From: Burkholderiales bacterium
GTDB lineage: Bacteria > Pseudomonadota > Gammaproteobacteria > Burkholderiales > Casimicrobiaceae
Length of the DNA: 50,317 bases
Reading direction: 5' to 3'
Assembly: GCA_020851255.1 (NCBI GenBank)
Contig: JADZDA010000047.1
Location: 1-50,317 of the forward strand
Shown: positions 50,298 to 50,317 of the stretch, piece by piece
Position numbering within the stretch: position 1 is the first letter of the stretch
How the letters are laid out: each line of letters opens with the position of its first letter
Position numbers and translations under genes: made by a program
The notes under the pieces: model-generated
What the model saw: the letters and a program-made list of their open reading frames with translations, nothing else
Database searches by the model: none
What the model was told of the DNA's origin: nothing

Positions 50298-50317
50298 GCA
50301 CGTCCCCGTCGAAGGTC
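50294..50317 (+). CDS. Start of a further gene, truncated by the window end
   Basis: An ATG at 50294 overlaps the ATPase stop (ATGA) and opens MSTSPSKV before the window ends. The overlap pattern matches the rest of the operon, so a fifth operon gene is likely, but eight codons do not allow a functional call. Confidence 0.4.

Overview
The window is very GC-rich, with strong G/C bias at third codon positions, dense gene packing and many GTG/TTG starts. The ubiquinone genes ubiD and ubiA, a CDP-6-deoxy-glucoseen-type reductase and the hemC/hemD/hemX/hemY set suggest a betaproteobacterium, most like Burkholderiales. This is inferred from gene content; no rRNA or other phylogenetic marker was tested. 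No tRNA, rRNA, IS element, integrase or CRISPR array was recognised, and no gene-free stretch exceeds 300 bases.

Region 1 (1-10.4 kb) looks like core genome: ubiD (cut by the window edge), an MFS transporter, a hypoxanthine-DNA-glycosylase-type repair enzyme, ubiA, an atypical SDR, a ferredoxin-reductase-type flavoprotein, a polysaccharide deacetylase, hemY, hemX and a membrane-anchored helix-hairpin-helix protein.

Region 2 (10.4-33.8 kb) is an accessory catabolic block, almost all on the + strand. It begins with an aldehyde dehydrogenase and a two-subunit TPP decarboxylase. An IclR regulator leads into a D-carbamoylase, a hydantoinase/dihydropyrimidinase, a second nitrilase-superfamily amidase, an MmgE/PrpD protein and a COG0523 metallochaperone GTPase. 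Next come a LysR regulator, a cytoplasmic protein closely resembling the desulfinase DszB, a DUF169 protein, a three-subunit molybdenum hydroxylase, a cytosolic sulfite-oxidase-type molybdoenzyme, ETF beta/alpha and a class III aminotransferase. A DMT exporter and a D-2-hydroxyacid dehydrogenase close the block. The parts fit stepwise breakdown of a cyclic ureide or sulfur-bearing heterocycle: Mo-dependent hydroxylation, C-S cleavage with sulfite disposal, ring opening, decarbamoylation, transamination, decarboxylation and aldehyde oxidation. The order of steps and the substrate are inference. The ALDH/decarboxylase promoter and the iclR promoter carry the same compound operator, which ties the two halves together.

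Region 3 (33.8-42.9 kb) holds hemD and hemC around a metal-uptake group (thioredoxin-fold protein, DUF2946 protein, TonB receptor, PepSY membrane protein, 2OG-Fe(II) oxygenase, VOC protein) and a D-erythronate-dehydrogenase-like SDR. The four heme genes hemC, hemD, hemX and hemY keep the ancestral order and strand across the window but are separated by about 7 kb and 24 kb of other genes.

Region 4 (42.9-50.3 kb) is a second catabolic unit. A GntR/HutC regulator, a RidA-like protein and an aldehyde dehydrogenase are transcribed divergently from a PotD/PotB/PotC/PotA-type ABC importer, with an AT-rich inverted repeat between them as the likely operator.
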